Shown piece after piece: positions 24,733 through 33,640 of a DNA stretch of 64,000 nucleotides. A model generated the notes under the pieces. It did no database searches, was not told the origin of the DNA, and worked only from the letters and a program-made list of their open reading frames with translations. This DNA comes from Fuchsiella alkaliacetigena (GTDB taxonomy: Bacteria > Bacillota > Halanaerobiia > Halobacteroidales > Acetohalobiaceae): NCBI RefSeq assembly GCF_023227765.1, contig NZ_JALKBZ010000008.1:1-64000 (forward strand), read 5' to 3'. Positions within the stretch are counted from its first letter, which is position 1. Every line of letters begins with the position of its first letter. Both the position numbers and the translations under genes were made by a program.

Positions 24733-24930
24733 GGAGTTCAAAACATTAAAAGCTTTTTTGACATGCCCTGAAAGAAATGCCCTTGGGGTGCTGACTAAAA
24801 TCTGACTAAGTTCTAACTAGATCTTAAAATCTTTTAGTTCTTTAATTTTTTTAAGCTTTTATGTTTTAGTCAGATTTTGTCCGAACTTAGTCAGTGTCAA
24901 ATAGAACTTGAACTTAATGTTTTAATAGTT
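24733..24930. repeat. Dispersed intergenic repeat, copy E
   Basis: It lies between the convergent radical SAM and PFL-family genes. GAGTTCAAAACATTAAAAGC leads to TTGACATGCCCTGAAAG, then the array CTGACTAAAATCTGACTAAG (24790-24822). The inverted array is TTAGTCAGATTTTGTCCG, CTTAGTCAGTGTCAAATAG, then AACTTGAACTTAATG. It has a short central loop and the same GCCCTGAA module as copy A. Confidence 0.85.
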
Positions 24931-24951
24931 TAGGTTTTTAACTATACACTG

Positions 24952-26313
24952 TTAATTATTCAAGGCTTGTAAAGGAGCAGGGATTCTACCGCCTCGCTTT
25001 ACGAATTTAGCGGAACTGAAATGGTTGATGTCCATAATTGGGGCCCTACCTAATAAACCTCCAAACTCCACTTCATCGCCCACTTCCTTGCCCGGAACAG
25101 GAATAATCCGGGCTGCCGTTGTTTTTTGGTTGATGGTACCGATAGCCATTTCATCAGCAATAATAGCAGCAATGGTCTCCGCCGAAGTAGCACCGGGAAT
25201 AGCGATCATATCTAAACCTACTGAACAGACTGAAGTCATTGCTTCTAGCTTATTGAGATCCAAAGCTCCGCTTTCGACTGCTTCAATCATTCCTTGGTCT
25301 TCACTGACCGGAATAAAAGCTCCGCTTAAACCGCCTACGTGAGCCGAAGCCATAGCTCCGCCTTTTTTAACAGCATCATTTAACAGAGCTAAGGCAGCAG
25401 TGGTGCCGTGAGTTCCACATTTTTCTAAGCCCATATTTTCTAAAATATTAGCTATGCTATCACCTACCGCTGGAGTAGGAGCTAAAGACAGATCCACAAT
25501 TCCAAAAGGAATAGCTAACTCTTTAGAGACTCCTCGACCTACTAATTCACCCATTCTGGTAATCTTAAAGGCAGTTCTTTTAATCCGATCGGCTAATTCA
25601 TCGAAGTTAACTTCGGGAATATCTTCGACTATATTTTTGATTACGCCGGGCCCGCTAATACCCACATTGATAGTAGCTTCAGCTTCGCCTATTCCGTGAA
25701 AAGCTCCGGCCATGAAGGGATTATCCTCCGGTACATTAGCAAAGACAACTAACTTAGCACAGCCAATAGCCCCTTCATCAGCTGTTAATTCAGCTGTTTT
25801 TTTAATAATCTGGCCCATCTCTAGCACAGCATCCATATTAATTCCCGCTTTAGTAGTAGCTACGTTAACCGAAGAACAGACTCGGTCGGTTTTGTTTAAG
25901 GCTTTAGGAATGGAGTTAATTAAGTTTCTTTCCTCCTTAGTATGTCCCTTATGTACTAAAGCAGAAAAGCCCCCAATAAAGTCTACTCCTACTTTTTTAG
26001 CAGCCTGGTCTAGAGTTTCGGCAATACTGCTATAATCACTTTCTTCACAGGCCGCAGCTACAATAGAGATCGGCGTAACCGAAATCCTTTTATTAACAAT
26101 AGGAACTCCATATTTAACCTCCATTTTTTGAGCAGTTTCTACTAGCTGGCCTGCATACTCGATTATCTTATTATATATATTTTCTCTTACTACTTCGATA
26201 TCGGGATGGGCACAGTCCTTAAGGTTGATCCCCATAGTTACAGTTCGAATATCGAAGTTTTCCATTTCAATCATTTTTATAGTTTCTAGAATTTCATCAG
26301 GATTGATTAACAT
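24952..26313 (-). CDS. PFL-family protein (UPF0210)
   Basis: A 453-residue protein of the UPF0210/DUF711 family, related in fold to pyruvate formate-lyase-like barrels but of unknown reaction. Family hallmarks are [20 protein letters not shown] near the start, [23 protein letters not shown], the [16 protein letters not shown] block and [26 protein letters not shown] precedes the ATG. The ACT-domain gene lies 18 bases upstream on the same strand; this ACT-UPF0210 pairing is very common in Firmicutes and Archaea and suggests amino-acid-responsive control (inference). Confidence 0.92.
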   Translation of the reverse strand: MLINPDEILETIKMIEMENFDIRTVTMGINLKDCAHPDIEVVRENIYNKIIEYAGQLVETAQKMEVKYGVPIVNKRISVTPISIVAAACEESDYSSIAETLDQAAKKVGVDFIGGFSALVHKGHTKEERNLINSIPKALNKTDRVCSSVNVATTKAGINMDAVLEMGQIIKKTAELTADEGAIGCAKLVVFANVPEDNPFMAGAFHGIGEAEATINVGISGPGVIKNIVEDIPEVNFDELADRIKRTAFKITRMGELVGRGVSKELAIPFGIVDLSLAPTPAVGDSIANILENMGLEKCGTHGTTAALALLNDAVKKGGAMASAHVGGLSGAFIPVSEDQGMIEAVESGALDLNKLEAMTSVCSVGLDMIAIPGATSAETIAAIIADEMAIGTINQKTTAARIIPVPGKEVGDEVEFGGLLGRAPIMDINHFSSAKFVKRGGRIPAPLQALNN

Positions 26314-26331
26314 TGACTTAACCCCCTCAAT

Positions 26332-26619
26332 TTATATTCTATGCATATACCGGAACACATCTTCGTGTTGAGCCATTACTTTCATTTGTAGCTCTTGACC
26401 AGCAGACTGTAACTCTTCCTTTAACTCTTCAAAGCTGATCTTTGTTTTGGAGATATCAACTAACATAATCATAGCAAATAAGTCTTGGAGTAAGGTTTGG
26501 CTGATATCTAAGATATTTGCTTCGTATTTAGCCAATACTCCGGTCATCTTAGCAACAATACCTACTTTATCTTCTCCTAAAACGGTAATTACAATTCTAT
26601 TCTTATCTTCTAGTTCCAC
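26332..26619 (-). CDS. ACT-domain protein (UPF0237)
   Basis: A 95-residue ACT-domain protein (RIVITVLGEDKVGIVAKMTG, ANILDISQTLLQDLFAMIMLVD), a ligand-binding regulatory fold. The start is best placed at the GTG at 26619, because GGAGGTG lies 6 bases upstream. An ATG nine codons before that would put this site inside the coding sequence, and an even longer frame reaches into the promoter region. It pairs with the downstream UPF0210 gene. Confidence 0.9.
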   Translation of the reverse strand: MELEDKNRIVITVLGEDKVGIVAKMTGVLAKYEANILDISQTLLQDLFAMIMLVDISKTKISFEELKEELQSAGQELQMKVMAQHEDVFRYMHRI

Positions 26620-26925
26620 TTTGGGCACCTCCATAGTTATATTATAAAAATTAGTGATTTTGATAACTATGATATCTGATTTTAGAACTCTTGTCAATTG
26701 AACTTTAATTATTGAGATCATAAATTTTTTTAGCCTTTATTTGCATATTAATGGTAATAGAACTATAATATATACATATGTATAGCTTTGCTACATCTAA
26801 AATGTAGCTATAAAATTCCATAGTTGTCAAATCCAAATGGCATGGATGAGTTTTTTGCATTAATTTGTCATCTCAGAGCTTAAGAGGTGATTGATAAAAT
26901 AATCAAGTGGGAGGTAGAGTTAGCA

Positions 26926-27477
26926 GTGAGAAGGATTGTTTTTTTAGTAGTTATTTTTTTATTAATTCCTATTTCGGTACAAGCCCAAGAGGCTTATATT
27001 GCCGATAGGATTTATTATGTGCATGATAAGGCTTATAATACTAGTATTAGTTTATCTAGGACTAGAGCTAGTCAGTACGCCCAAAGTATTTTAAAGTGGT
27101 CTGAAGAGTATAATGTAGATCCCTTTTTAGTACTAGCTATTCTAGAGGCAGAAACTAATTTTGTTTCTAGAGGAGATTACGATGAAGGAAGAAGTATAGG
27201 GATTGGCAGCATGAAAAGATATTTAGCTAAGGATTTGGCGGCAGAGTTAGGACTGGAGTATTCTGAATGGAGGATGTTAGATCCGCTGGAGCTGGGGATT
27301 AGACTGCCGGTATATTACTTGAGTAAGTTAATTGATAGATTTGGTGATATACATCAGGTTATTGTAGCCTATAATCGCGGGCCCAATAGCGGAATAGAGG
27401 ATGAAGATGCTTTTTATCTAGACTATTTATTTAGAGTTTTAGGTCGGAAGAACTACTATCAAGAGGCATTAAGATAA
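26926..27477 (+). CDS. Secreted lytic transglycosylase (SLT family)
   Basis: A protein of about 183 residues with a signal peptide (VFLVVIFLLIPISVQAQ) and an SLT-type lysozyme-like domain. YNVDPFLVLAILEAETNF holds the catalytic Glu, SIGIGSMK is the Gly-rich strand, and HQVIVAYNRGPNSG is the closing motif. It cleaves peptidoglycan to make 1,6-anhydro ends. The start is uncertain: GTG at 26926 has GGGAGGTAG about 10 bases upstream and gives a clean signal peptide, while a GTG at 26887 would add 13 residues. It stands alone; the glutaredoxin-like gene follows by 36 bases. Confidence 0.85.
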   Translation: MRRIVFLVVIFLLIPISVQAQEAYIADRIYYVHDKAYNTSISLSRTRASQYAQSILKWSEEYNVDPFLVLAILEAETNFVSRGDYDEGRSIGIGSMKRYLAKDLAAELGLEYSEWRMLDPLELGIRLPVYYLSKLIDRFGDIHQVIVAYNRGPNSGIEDEDAFYLDYLFRVLGRKNYYQEALR

Positions 27478-27513
27478 TTTGAGAATAAAAATTATAGAAA
27501 GGAAAAATGATTT

Positions 27514-27750
27514 ATGATAATATTATATCAATTTGAATCTTGTCCCTACTGTCAAAAGGTTGAAAAGAAGCTAACAGAATTAGAATTAGAGTATCGAGTG
27601 GAGGAAGTGCCTAAAGCTAGGAGTGAAAGAGATAAAATTAAGGAGCTATCAGGACAGATTAAGGTGCCGGTGTTGGAGGATGGTGATGGTACTGTGATTT
27701 ATGATTCCAGTGAGATAGTTGCTTATTTGGAAGAAAAATATGGTTCTTAA
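27514..27750 (+). CDS. Glutaredoxin-like / GST N-terminal domain protein
   Basis: A 78-residue thioredoxin-fold protein with the CPYC active site at residues 10-13, the cis-Pro segment IKVPVLED and the closing SSEIVAYLEEKYG. The length and YDSSEIVAYLEEKY end match small glutaredoxins and the N-terminal domain of glutathione S-transferases. In an anaerobe it probably reduces protein disulfides with an electron donor other than glutathione (inference). GAAAGGAAAA precedes the ATG. A strong terminator follows. Confidence 0.9.
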   Translation: MIILYQFESCPYCQKVEKKLTELELEYRVEEVPKARSERDKIKELSGQIKVPVLEDGDGTVIYDSSEIVAYLEEKYGS

Positions 27751-27766
27751 TCAGCTAGATAAGTTG

Positions 27767-27799
27767 CTAAAAGCGTCAGTTAATAACTGACGCTTTTAG
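27767..27799 (+). terminator. Rho-independent terminator
   Basis: CTAAAAGCGTCAG and CTGACGCTTTTAG form a 13-bp perfect stem with a 7-base loop after the glutaredoxin-like gene. The T run is inside the stem. Confidence 0.85.
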
Positions 27800-27939
27800 A
27801 GCTAGACAAAGCTTAGGCTTTCAACAGTAAATTCAAAGTTTTATAGTTGCAGGATACTTGTATTTAGATGTAGAATTAGGTAATTAAGATAAAATATTGA
27901 GCCTCTTTAATATCTTTTGGATTAAAACCTACTTCAGAT

Positions 27940-27959
27940 TTGTGAAATTTTTATCACAA
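27940..27959. promoter_or_regulatory. TTGTGA-N8-TCACAA palindrome upstream of the redox-sensor activator
   Basis: TTGTGA and TCACAA are separated by 8 bases, ending 24 bases before the GTG start. It resembles Rex and Crp/Fnr operators, but those usually have 6 bases between the same half sites, so the binder is uncertain. Confidence 0.35.
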
Positions 27960-27982
27960 CTAACTAAAGGAGGAGGATTTAA

Positions 27983-30226
27983 GTGTCTACTATAGTTACA
28001 GTAAGTGAGGTTAAATGTCAAAAGTGTTATGCTTGTGTGCAAAACTGTCCTGTTAAGGCAATTAAAGTGAAGGATAGTAAGGCTGAAATAGTAACAGAAA
28101 GATGTATTAGTTGTGGTTATTGTCTCAGTGTATGTTCTCAGGGAGCTAAGCGGATGAAAGACTATCAAGCTGAGATTGCTAAATGGAGACAATACGAGGA
28201 AAAGTTAATAGCCTGCTTGGCCCCTTCCTTCATTGCTTCCTTTACAGAGTGTAAGCCTCAGCAGGTAGTTACTGCTTTACAACGATCGGGCTTTGAGCAA
28301 GTGTATAAGGTTTCTTTGGGAGCTAGGATGTTGCTCGAAGACTATGATGACTATTTAGTTACCTCTGAACTTAAGAATTTAATTAGTACAGCCTGTCCGG
28401 CTATAACCAATTTGATAGAGAGATACTATCCTGAATTAGTTCCTAATTTGATTCCTTTGGTCTCTCCTATGATAGCAGTGGCTAAATTAATTAAAAAGGA
28501 GCATCCAAAGTCTAGAGTAGTTTTTATTGGGCCCTGTGTTGCTAAAAAGTCTGAAATAAAACAAGAAGAGGCAACTGAAATTATAGATGCGGTATTGACC
28601 TTTAAGGAAATTAAAGAGATCTTTCGTAATCAAGGTATAGAGGAGCTTAGAGAGCTAGAACTGAGTAGCTTTGCTTTAAGTAAACTGCCTCACAGTGATA
28701 ACTTTCCTTTAGCGGGAGGATTAGTAGCTAATTTGGATAGCTTATCTGCCGATGAAGCATTAATTACTGAAGGGAGTCAGAGTGTTATTCGCTTATTGGA
28801 GGCTATTTCTGAGGAAGAAATAGAGGTTCAACTTTTGGATTTGCTTTTTTGTCAGGGCTGTATTGATGGCCCGGAGATAGATAGTCAGCTATCTATCTTT
28901 GCTAGAGAAAAGTTAATTAATGAGTTTTTAGAGAAACAAGGAGTAAGTAATAAGGAAAGTAGTAAGGAGGATAAGCTGCCCAGCTTAGATTTTAGTCGCC
29001 AGTTTGAGCGTAGAGTAGTGGAACTACCAATGCCTAATCAAGAAGAGATAGAGGAAATCCTCAATTATACTAATAAGTTTACTGAGAGTGATCTGTTAAA
29101 CTGTGGAGTTTGTGGTTATTCTACTTGTCGCGAAAAAGCTATAGCAGTTTATCAGGATTTAGCAGAGATAGAAATGTGTCTACCTTATCTTTTGGAAGAG
29201 TTTCAAAAAGAGGTGGATTACTATAAAGAAAAGCTGTCTTTAAATAAAGATACTAAGTATAGTTTTCGAGATATTAAGGGTAAGAGCCAGCAAATAAAAA
29301 AGCTTAAAGCTCAAGCACGACAGGCTGCTCAGACAAGGTCTACTATCTTAATTTTGGGCGAAAGTGGAACTGGCAAAGAGTTATTTGCCCATGCTATTCA
29401 TAATGCTAGTCCTAGGCGAAGCGGGCCCTTTGTTAAAGTTAACTGTGCTGCTATTGCTGATACTCTATTAGAAACGGAGCTCTTTGGTTATGAAAAAGGG
29501 GCTTTTACTGGAGCCCGCCAAGATGGAAAAGCAGGTAAGTTTGAACTAGCTGATCAAGGAACTATCTTTTTAGATGAAATAGGAGATATGCCGCTTCAGA
29601 TGCAGGCTAAGATATTGAGAGTATTACAGGAAAAGGAGATAGAGCGTGTAGGTGGAAATGAGGCCTTGGAGGTAGACTTGCGAATTATTGCTGCCACTAA
29701 TTGTGACCTTCATCACAAAATGAAGAAAAATAAGTTTAGAGAGGATCTATATTATCGGTTAAATGTGATTACTATTAAGATTCCTCCCTTACGGGAGAGG
29801 ATAGAGGACTTACCGGTAATTGTGGATTATATTATTACTAAACTAGTTGCTGAAGAGAAAATCCCGAGGAAAAAGCTGTCAAATGAGGTTTTAGTTAAGT
29901 TGATGAGCTATGACTGGCCAGGTAATATTAGAGAATTAGAGAATTTAATTATTCAAACCTTTAGTTTAGCTACTGACGAGATAATTAAAGTTAAGGAGTT
30001 GCCTAACTATATAATTGAGCAGAGCAGTGAAAATAATAGTGGGCTTACTGACAGGGTGAATAAAGAGACGGGGATAAGGCCTTTAGGGGAGCTGGTTGCT
30101 GAGCTTGAGAAAGAAGCAATTCAGAAAACACTTAATTTAACCAAGGGTAATAAAAAGAAAGCAGCTGAATTATTGCAGATTTCTCGCTCTACTCTCTATC
30201 AAAAGCTGGATAGGTATAGCTTTTAA
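27983..30226 (+). CDS. Sigma-54 activator with ferredoxin and Fe-hydrogenase-like sensor domains
   Basis: A 747-residue regulator. Two 4Fe-4S ferredoxin motifs come first (Cys 12-22 and 41-51). An iron-hydrogenase large-subunit-like domain follows (about 75-320) with cysteines at 138 (STACPA), 185 (GPCVAKKSE), 290 and 293 (FCQGC), the positions that hold the H-cluster in hydrogenases. An extra Fe-S motif is at 374-399 ([10 protein letters not shown]). The AAA+ sigma-54 domain has Walker A GESGTGKE and the sigma-54 contact loop GAFTGA at about 507-512, and a Fis-type helix-turn-helix ends the protein. It probably senses hydrogen or redox state. The next gene has a sigma-54 promoter. The GTG start has GGAGGAGG upstream. 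Confidence 0.9.
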   Translation: MSTIVTVSEVKCQKCYACVQNCPVKAIKVKDSKAEIVTERCISCGYCLSVCSQGAKRMKDYQAEIAKWRQYEEKLIACLAPSFIASFTECKPQQVVTALQRSGFEQVYKVSLGARMLLEDYDDYLVTSELKNLISTACPAITNLIERYYPELVPNLIPLVSPMIAVAKLIKKEHPKSRVVFIGPCVAKKSEIKQEEATEIIDAVLTFKEIKEIFRNQGIEELRELELSSFALSKLPHSDNFPLAGGLVANLDSLSADEALITEGSQSVIRLLEAISEEEIEVQLLDLLFCQGCIDGPEIDSQLSIFAREKLINEFLEKQGVSNKESSKEDKLPSLDFSRQFERRVVELPMPNQEEIEEILNYTNKFTESDLLNCGVCGYSTCREKAIAVYQDLAEIEMCLPYLLEEFQKEVDYYKEKLSLNKDTKYSFRDIKGKSQQIKKLKAQARQAAQTRSTILILGESGTGKELFAHAIHNASPRRSGPFVKVNCAAIADTLLETELFGYEKGAFTGARQDGKAGKFELADQGTIFLDEIGDMPLQMQAKILRVLQEKEIERVGGNEALEVDLRIIAATNCDLHHKMKKNKFREDLYYRLNVITIKIPPLRERIEDLPVIVDYIITKLVAEEKIPRKKLSNEVLVKLMSYDWPGNIRELENLIIQTFSLATDEIIKVKELPNYIIEQSSENNSGLTDRVNKETGIRPLGELVAELEKEAIQKTLNLTKGNKKKAAELLQISRSTLYQKLDRYSF

Positions 30227-30560
30227 AATGTTTTTTGTATGAGAAAAGAACAGCGTATAAAAAATGGACACTTTATCTAGCTGGTAGTTTTAACGACTAT
30301 TTATAGATCAATAATCAAATAAGCTTACTAATAGCTGTTAATTAGCAATTAGCTTTCTCTAAATCTAGATAACTGTTGATAAGTGCTATTTTACGGGATT
30401 AAAAAGTTATTGTTGAGCCTTTTTCATAGCTTAGTAATAAATAAGGTGTATTTTAAATAAACAGGCTTTGGAGAGTTAAAAATTTGACTAATTTTTAGAA
30501 GCGGTCATTAACGTTGATATTCTAGGAGATTAGAGAATTGACCCTCTTTTTATAAATGCT
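30227..30560. other. Intergenic region, likely activator-binding sequences
   Basis: About 330 bases between the sigma-54 activator and the -24/-12 promoter, AT-rich, with no credible gene. Sigma-54 systems need upstream activator sites roughly 80-200 bases away. A GGTCA at about 30505 and an inverted TGACC at about 30540 are weak candidates; nothing is conclusive. Confidence 0.35.
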
Positions 30561-30577
30561 TGGCATGAAAATTGCAT
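30561..30577 (+). promoter_or_regulatory. Sigma-54 (-24/-12) promoter
   Basis: TGGCATG, four bases, then TTGCA, with the GG and GC elements exactly 10 bases apart. Only one base differs from the TGGCACG-N4-TTGCA consensus. It lies 43 bases upstream of the formate/nitrite transporter start and directly downstream of a sigma-54 activator gene. Confidence 0.88.
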
Positions 30578-30619
30578 TATATAATAAGTGAATCTAATCA
30601 CAAAAAAGGAGGATATCAA

Positions 30620-31495
30620 ATGGAAAAGAACTTATTGTCACCAAGTGAAACAGTGGATGCTTTAATTGATGCTGGAGTTAGGAAGGTGCACTTGAGTAGC
30701 TTACAGATGGTATTATTGGGAATCATGGCTGGAGCCTTTGTTGCTTTTGGAGCTTATGCTTCGAATGTGGCCTCTCACGCCATGGTTGCTGATAATTATG
30801 GTTTACTTAAGTTTGTGCAAGGAGCGGTCTTTCCAGTGGGTTTGATAATAATCTTGGTAGTTGGAGCTGAGCTCTTTACTGGAAATACGTTATTATTTTT
30901 AAGTCTTTTGGATAAAAAGATTACTTTTGAGGAAATGATGAAAAACTGGACACTAGTCTACTTAGGGAACTTAATTGGTTCAATAGCCTTTGCTTGGTTA
31001 GTTTATAATGCTGGCTTATTCTCTACTTCGGAGGGATTGCTAGGAGGCTTCCATGTAGAGATAGCAGCTTCTAAAACTAATCTTCCCTTTAATGTTGGTT
31101 TTTTTAGGGGGATACTTTGCAACTTTGCAGTCTGTCTTGCTGTCTGGATGGGCACTGGAGCTAAGGACATGATGGGTAAGGTGCTTGCTGCTTGGTTTCC
31201 AATCATGGCCTTTGTTGTAGGTGGTTTTGAACACAGTATTGCTAATATGTACTATATACCGGCGGGAATACTGGCTAAAGGAGAGTATGCTGGAGAGGCT
31301 GCTGTGACCTCTGCTCAGTTAGCTCAATTAGACTGGATGGGCTTTGTGAATAATTTAATTTCAACGACGGCTGGTAATATCATTGGTGGTGGAATATTAA
31401 TTGGCAGTGTTTATTGGGTAGTTCATAAGAAAAACAGTAAGGTTAAAAGTCCAGAACTAAGTTATCAAGAGAGTGAAGTTATGTCTAAATCATAA
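30620..31495 (+). CDS. Formate/nitrite transporter family channel (FocA-like)
   Basis: A 291-residue inner-membrane channel with six hydrophobic segments. FNT hallmarks are ELFTGNTLLFL (the loop after segment 2), GFFRGILCNFAVCLAVWM and the central FEHSIANMYYIPAGIL. The family moves formate, nitrite or hydrosulfide. With a hydrogenase-type sensor regulating from next door, formate is the most likely cargo (inference). I place the start at ATG 30620 with AAAGGAGG upstream; any longer start would overlap the sigma-54 promoter. A strong terminator follows. Confidence 0.92.
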   Translation: MEKNLLSPSETVDALIDAGVRKVHLSSLQMVLLGIMAGAFVAFGAYASNVASHAMVADNYGLLKFVQGAVFPVGLIIILVVGAELFTGNTLLFLSLLDKKITFEEMMKNWTLVYLGNLIGSIAFAWLVYNAGLFSTSEGLLGGFHVEIAASKTNLPFNVGFFRGILCNFAVCLAVWMGTGAKDMMGKVLAAWFPIMAFVVGGFEHSIANMYYIPAGILAKGEYAGEAAVTSAQLAQLDWMGFVNNLISTTAGNIIGGGILIGSVYWVVHKKNSKVKSPELSYQESEVMSKS

Positions 31496-31499
31496 GAAT

Positions 31500-31540
31500 A
31501 TCTTAAAAGGCTCCTGCATTATGAAGGAGCCTTTTAAGAT
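31500..31540. terminator. Bidirectional terminator
   Basis: A perfect 16-bp stem (core AAAAGGCTCCT with AGGAGCCTTTT) and a 9-base loop between the convergent FNT and cupin genes. Confidence 0.9.
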
Positions 31541-31547
31541 TGATAAG

Positions 31548-32090
31548 CTAAAAAATATCAAATTGATCTTCATGACCCCGGCGTAGTACTTCATATTCAC
31601 CGCTTTCTAAATCTAGATCGTAGATATTAAAGTTATTTTTGATAGAGATTCCTTCTTCATGGCTGGCGAAGTTAATGGAAGCTGAGCCTTCAGGGCCCGT
31701 AATGATGCGGTGAAAAACCTGAGTAGGCCAGGTCAGCATACAGCCTCCCTCAAAGATCAGCTCTCCATCTTGCTTGATATAGTCAGGGCCCACCTCAAAC
31801 TCCTCCAACTCTCCTGTTGATAGTGAATAAAGCTCTACAAATCTAACTCCTTGCATAACTACTAGGTTATCGGTCTGGTGAGGATGCATATACCAAGGGC
31901 GTTCTACTCCTTTTACGGGCCCTGGTGAGACAGCATTACTTTCGTGGAGCACCCGGTCAATGGAGTCTATGGAAGGAAAGTGCTCCATTGGTATTAAATC
32001 GAAGGTGACTCCCGCCGTTTTTCTAAAGACAGGAATTTTTAAGATGCGGTAGTGTTCAGCTTGCTCGCGGATAATAATATCACTATTCAT
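31548..32090 (-). CDS. Cupin-fold protein of unknown function
   Basis: A 180-residue protein predicted to be a single beta-barrel of cupin type. RPWYMHPHQTDNLVVMQG supplies possible metal-binding histidines, followed by strands around VELYSL and LIFEGGCMLTWPTQVFHRI. Its size and pattern recall sugar-epimerase-like and other small cupins, but no specific family is clear. GGAAAGGGGA precedes the ATG. It is divergent from the TetR gene and may share its regulatory region, since the 36-bp palindrome lies about 95 bases upstream of this start. Confidence 0.65.
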   Translation of the reverse strand: MNSDIIIREQAEHYRILKIPVFRKTAGVTFDLIPMEHFPSIDSIDRVLHESNAVSPGPVKGVERPWYMHPHQTDNLVVMQGVRFVELYSLSTGELEEFEVGPDYIKQDGELIFEGGCMLTWPTQVFHRIITGPEGSASINFASHEEGISIKNNFNIYDLDLESGEYEVLRRGHEDQFDIF

Positions 32091-32157
32091 TTGATTTCCC
32101 CTTTCCTATTAAATATTACTTCGCTAAAGGGTCTAAACTTCCTTTTAAAAATAGTAC

Positions 32158-32186
32158 TTGACAGAATAAAAAGTTTTTAGTAGAAT
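32158..32186 (+). promoter_or_regulatory. Sigma-A promoter of the TetR operon
   Basis: TTGACA (32158-32163), a 17-base spacer, then TAGAAT (32181-32186). The -10 box touches the palindromic operator. Confidence 0.8.
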
Positions 32187-32220
32187 ATGACCAAGAAGTC
32201 ATATGACTTCTTAGTCATAT
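32185..32220. promoter_or_regulatory. 36-bp palindromic operator, probable TetR site
   Basis: The perfect 20-bp core AAGAAGTCATATGACTTCTT sits at 32193-32212. Outer arms ATATGAC and GTCATAT extend the symmetry to 36 bp with one mismatched pair. It covers the -10 end and the expected transcription start, the standard place for repression by a TetR-type regulator, whose gene starts 29 bases further on. Confidence 0.85.
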
Positions 32221-32248
32221 TAATATTTTTAAAGAAAGGAGAGAAGAT

Positions 32249-32899
32249 ATGCCTAGCGAGACATTTTTTAATTTACCGGAAGAAAAACGAGAAAGAGTTT
32301 TGGATGCTGCTATTAAGGAATTTGCCCAACATCCTTATCATAAAAGCAGTATTAATCGGATTGTTGAAGAGGCGGATATTGCCAAAGGTAGTTTTTATCA
32401 ATACTTTAGCGATAAGAAAGATCTATTTAAGTACATTGTTGAATTAATAACTGAGGAAAAGATGACTTATATTTCAAAAGCAGTAGCTGAAAAACAGAAT
32501 CTTAATTTTTTTGAATTATTAAGAGAGCTCTATTTAGCCGGCTTTCGTTTTACTAAGGAGCATCCTCGCCTGCAATTAGTTGCCTTTAGGATTATCAATC
32601 TCGATAATCAGCTTAAAGAGGAAATACTAGATAAGAGTGAGCAAAAAAGCGATCAATTTTTTATTAAGCTTTTGGAAGAGGGGATTAAAAAAGAAGAGAT
32701 TGATCCTAACATCGATATTGAATTTACAGCTTATTTAATAACTCAACTGAATATATCGGTTTTGGAGGATTATTTCTGGAAAAAGTTAGAGTTTGACAAT
32801 GAGGAGGATCTTTTAGCAGAATTGAGCAAGGATAAGTTGATGCACCTTGTTGATAAAATTTTATACTTTATTAGGAATGGAATCGAAAAAAATAGTTAG
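32249..32899 (+). CDS. TetR/AcrR family transcriptional regulator
   Basis: A 216-residue regulator. The N-terminal helix-turn-helix reads RVLDAAIKEFAQH, then SINRIVEEADIAKGSFYQYFSDKKDLFKYI, a textbook TetR DNA-binding domain. The remaining 150 residues are the ligand-binding helical domain. The ATG has AAAGGAGAG upstream. Directly ahead lies a promoter overlapped by a 36-bp palindrome, implying autoregulation. It is the first gene of an operon with an ABC ATPase, two permeases, a LolA-like protein and a barrel, which it presumably induces in response to the transported or a toxic lipid-like ligand (inference). Confidence 0.92.
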   Translation: MPSETFFNLPEEKRERVLDAAIKEFAQHPYHKSSINRIVEEADIAKGSFYQYFSDKKDLFKYIVELITEEKMTYISKAVAEKQNLNFFELLRELYLAGFRFTKEHPRLQLVAFRIINLDNQLKEEILDKSEQKSDQFFIKLLEEGIKKEEIDPNIDIEFTAYLITQLNISVLEDYFWKKLEFDNEEDLLAELSKDKLMHLVDKILYFIRNGIEKNS

Positions 32900-32949
32900 T
32901 GATTAATCGAAGTTTTTACGTTAACTTTAGCTTAATAGGAGGGGATAGT

Positions 32950-33639
32950 ATGCCACTTTTAAAGTTTGAAGCTGTGGAAAAGATTTATCAACAAGGGGAG
33001 ATTGCGGTACCGGCTCTTAGAGGAATTGATTTAATAGTTGAGAAGGGAGAGTTTACTACCGTTTTTGGCCCTTCTGGCTCCGGCAAGACCACCTTGCTGA
33101 ATATAATTGGGGCCCTAGATAAGCCGACTAAGGGTCGGGTGGAAATTCTGGATCAGAGCATTAAAGAGATGGATAAAAATCAACTGGCTATGCTGCGCCG
33201 GAAGCATATTGGCTTTATATTTCAGAGTTATAATCTAATTCCCGTGTTGACTGCCTATGAGAATGTGGAATTTGCTTTGAGAATTGCTGAAGGTAGTCAG
33301 GGCCCGGAGACTAAAGAAAGAGTAACTAATATTTTAACAAAGGTTGGCTTAGGGGAAATGTTAGCTAGAAAGCCCAATCAGCTTTCCGGTGGTCAGAAAC
33401 AAAGGGTAGCAATAGCTAGAGCTTTAGTCAAGGAGCCCGATTTAGTCTTAGCCGATGAGCCGACAGCTAACCTTGATTCTGAAACCAGTCAGGAAGTATT
33501 GGAGCTAATGCTGAAGATGAATCAGGAGTTAAAAACTACTTTTATTTTTTCCACTCATGACCCATTGGTAATGAAGTATGCCCATCGTTTATTGGAGATT
33601 CGGGACGGGATGATTTCTAAGGAAGAAAGGAGGGGCTAG
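32950..33639 (+). CDS. ABC transporter ATPase (LolD/MacB type)
   Basis: A 229-residue ATP-binding subunit. Walker A is GPSGSGKTT, the Q-loop region FIFQSYNLIPVLTAYENV, the signature LSGGQKQRVAIARAL, Walker B LVLADEPTANLD and the switch His STHD. The group powers mechanotransmission-type transporters with FtsX permeases, such as LolCDE and MacB. AGGAGGGG precedes the ATG at 32950; longer starts have no site. It is followed 1 base later by the first permease. Confidence 0.95.
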   Translation: MPLLKFEAVEKIYQQGEIAVPALRGIDLIVEKGEFTTVFGPSGSGKTTLLNIIGALDKPTKGRVEILDQSIKEMDKNQLAMLRRKHIGFIFQSYNLIPVLTAYENVEFALRIAEGSQGPETKERVTNILTKVGLGEMLARKPNQLSGGQKQRVAIARALVKEPDLVLADEPTANLDSETSQEVLELMLKMNQELKTTFIFSTHDPLVMKYAHRLLEIRDGMISKEERRG

Positions 33640-33640
33640 C

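Noticed and set aside
25025-26035. Three long plus-strand open frames opposite the PFL-family gene
   Set aside because: They lie wholly antisense to a well-conserved gene, have no family motif and no good ribosome sites. They reflect the codon pattern of the real gene.
26845-26870. Possible second sigma-54 promoter (TGG...TTGCA) before the lytic transglycosylase
   Set aside because: The distance between the GG and GC elements is 11 or 16 bases depending on which GG is used, not 10, and the gene is not next to an activator.
31003-31234. Two minus-strand frames opposite the formate/nitrite channel
   Set aside because: They are antisense to conserved membrane segments, with no motif or ribosome site.
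32187-32447. 86-codon frame overlapping the TetR gene start
   Set aside because: It begins inside the palindromic operator and runs out of frame through the conserved helix-turn-helix; no ribosome site.
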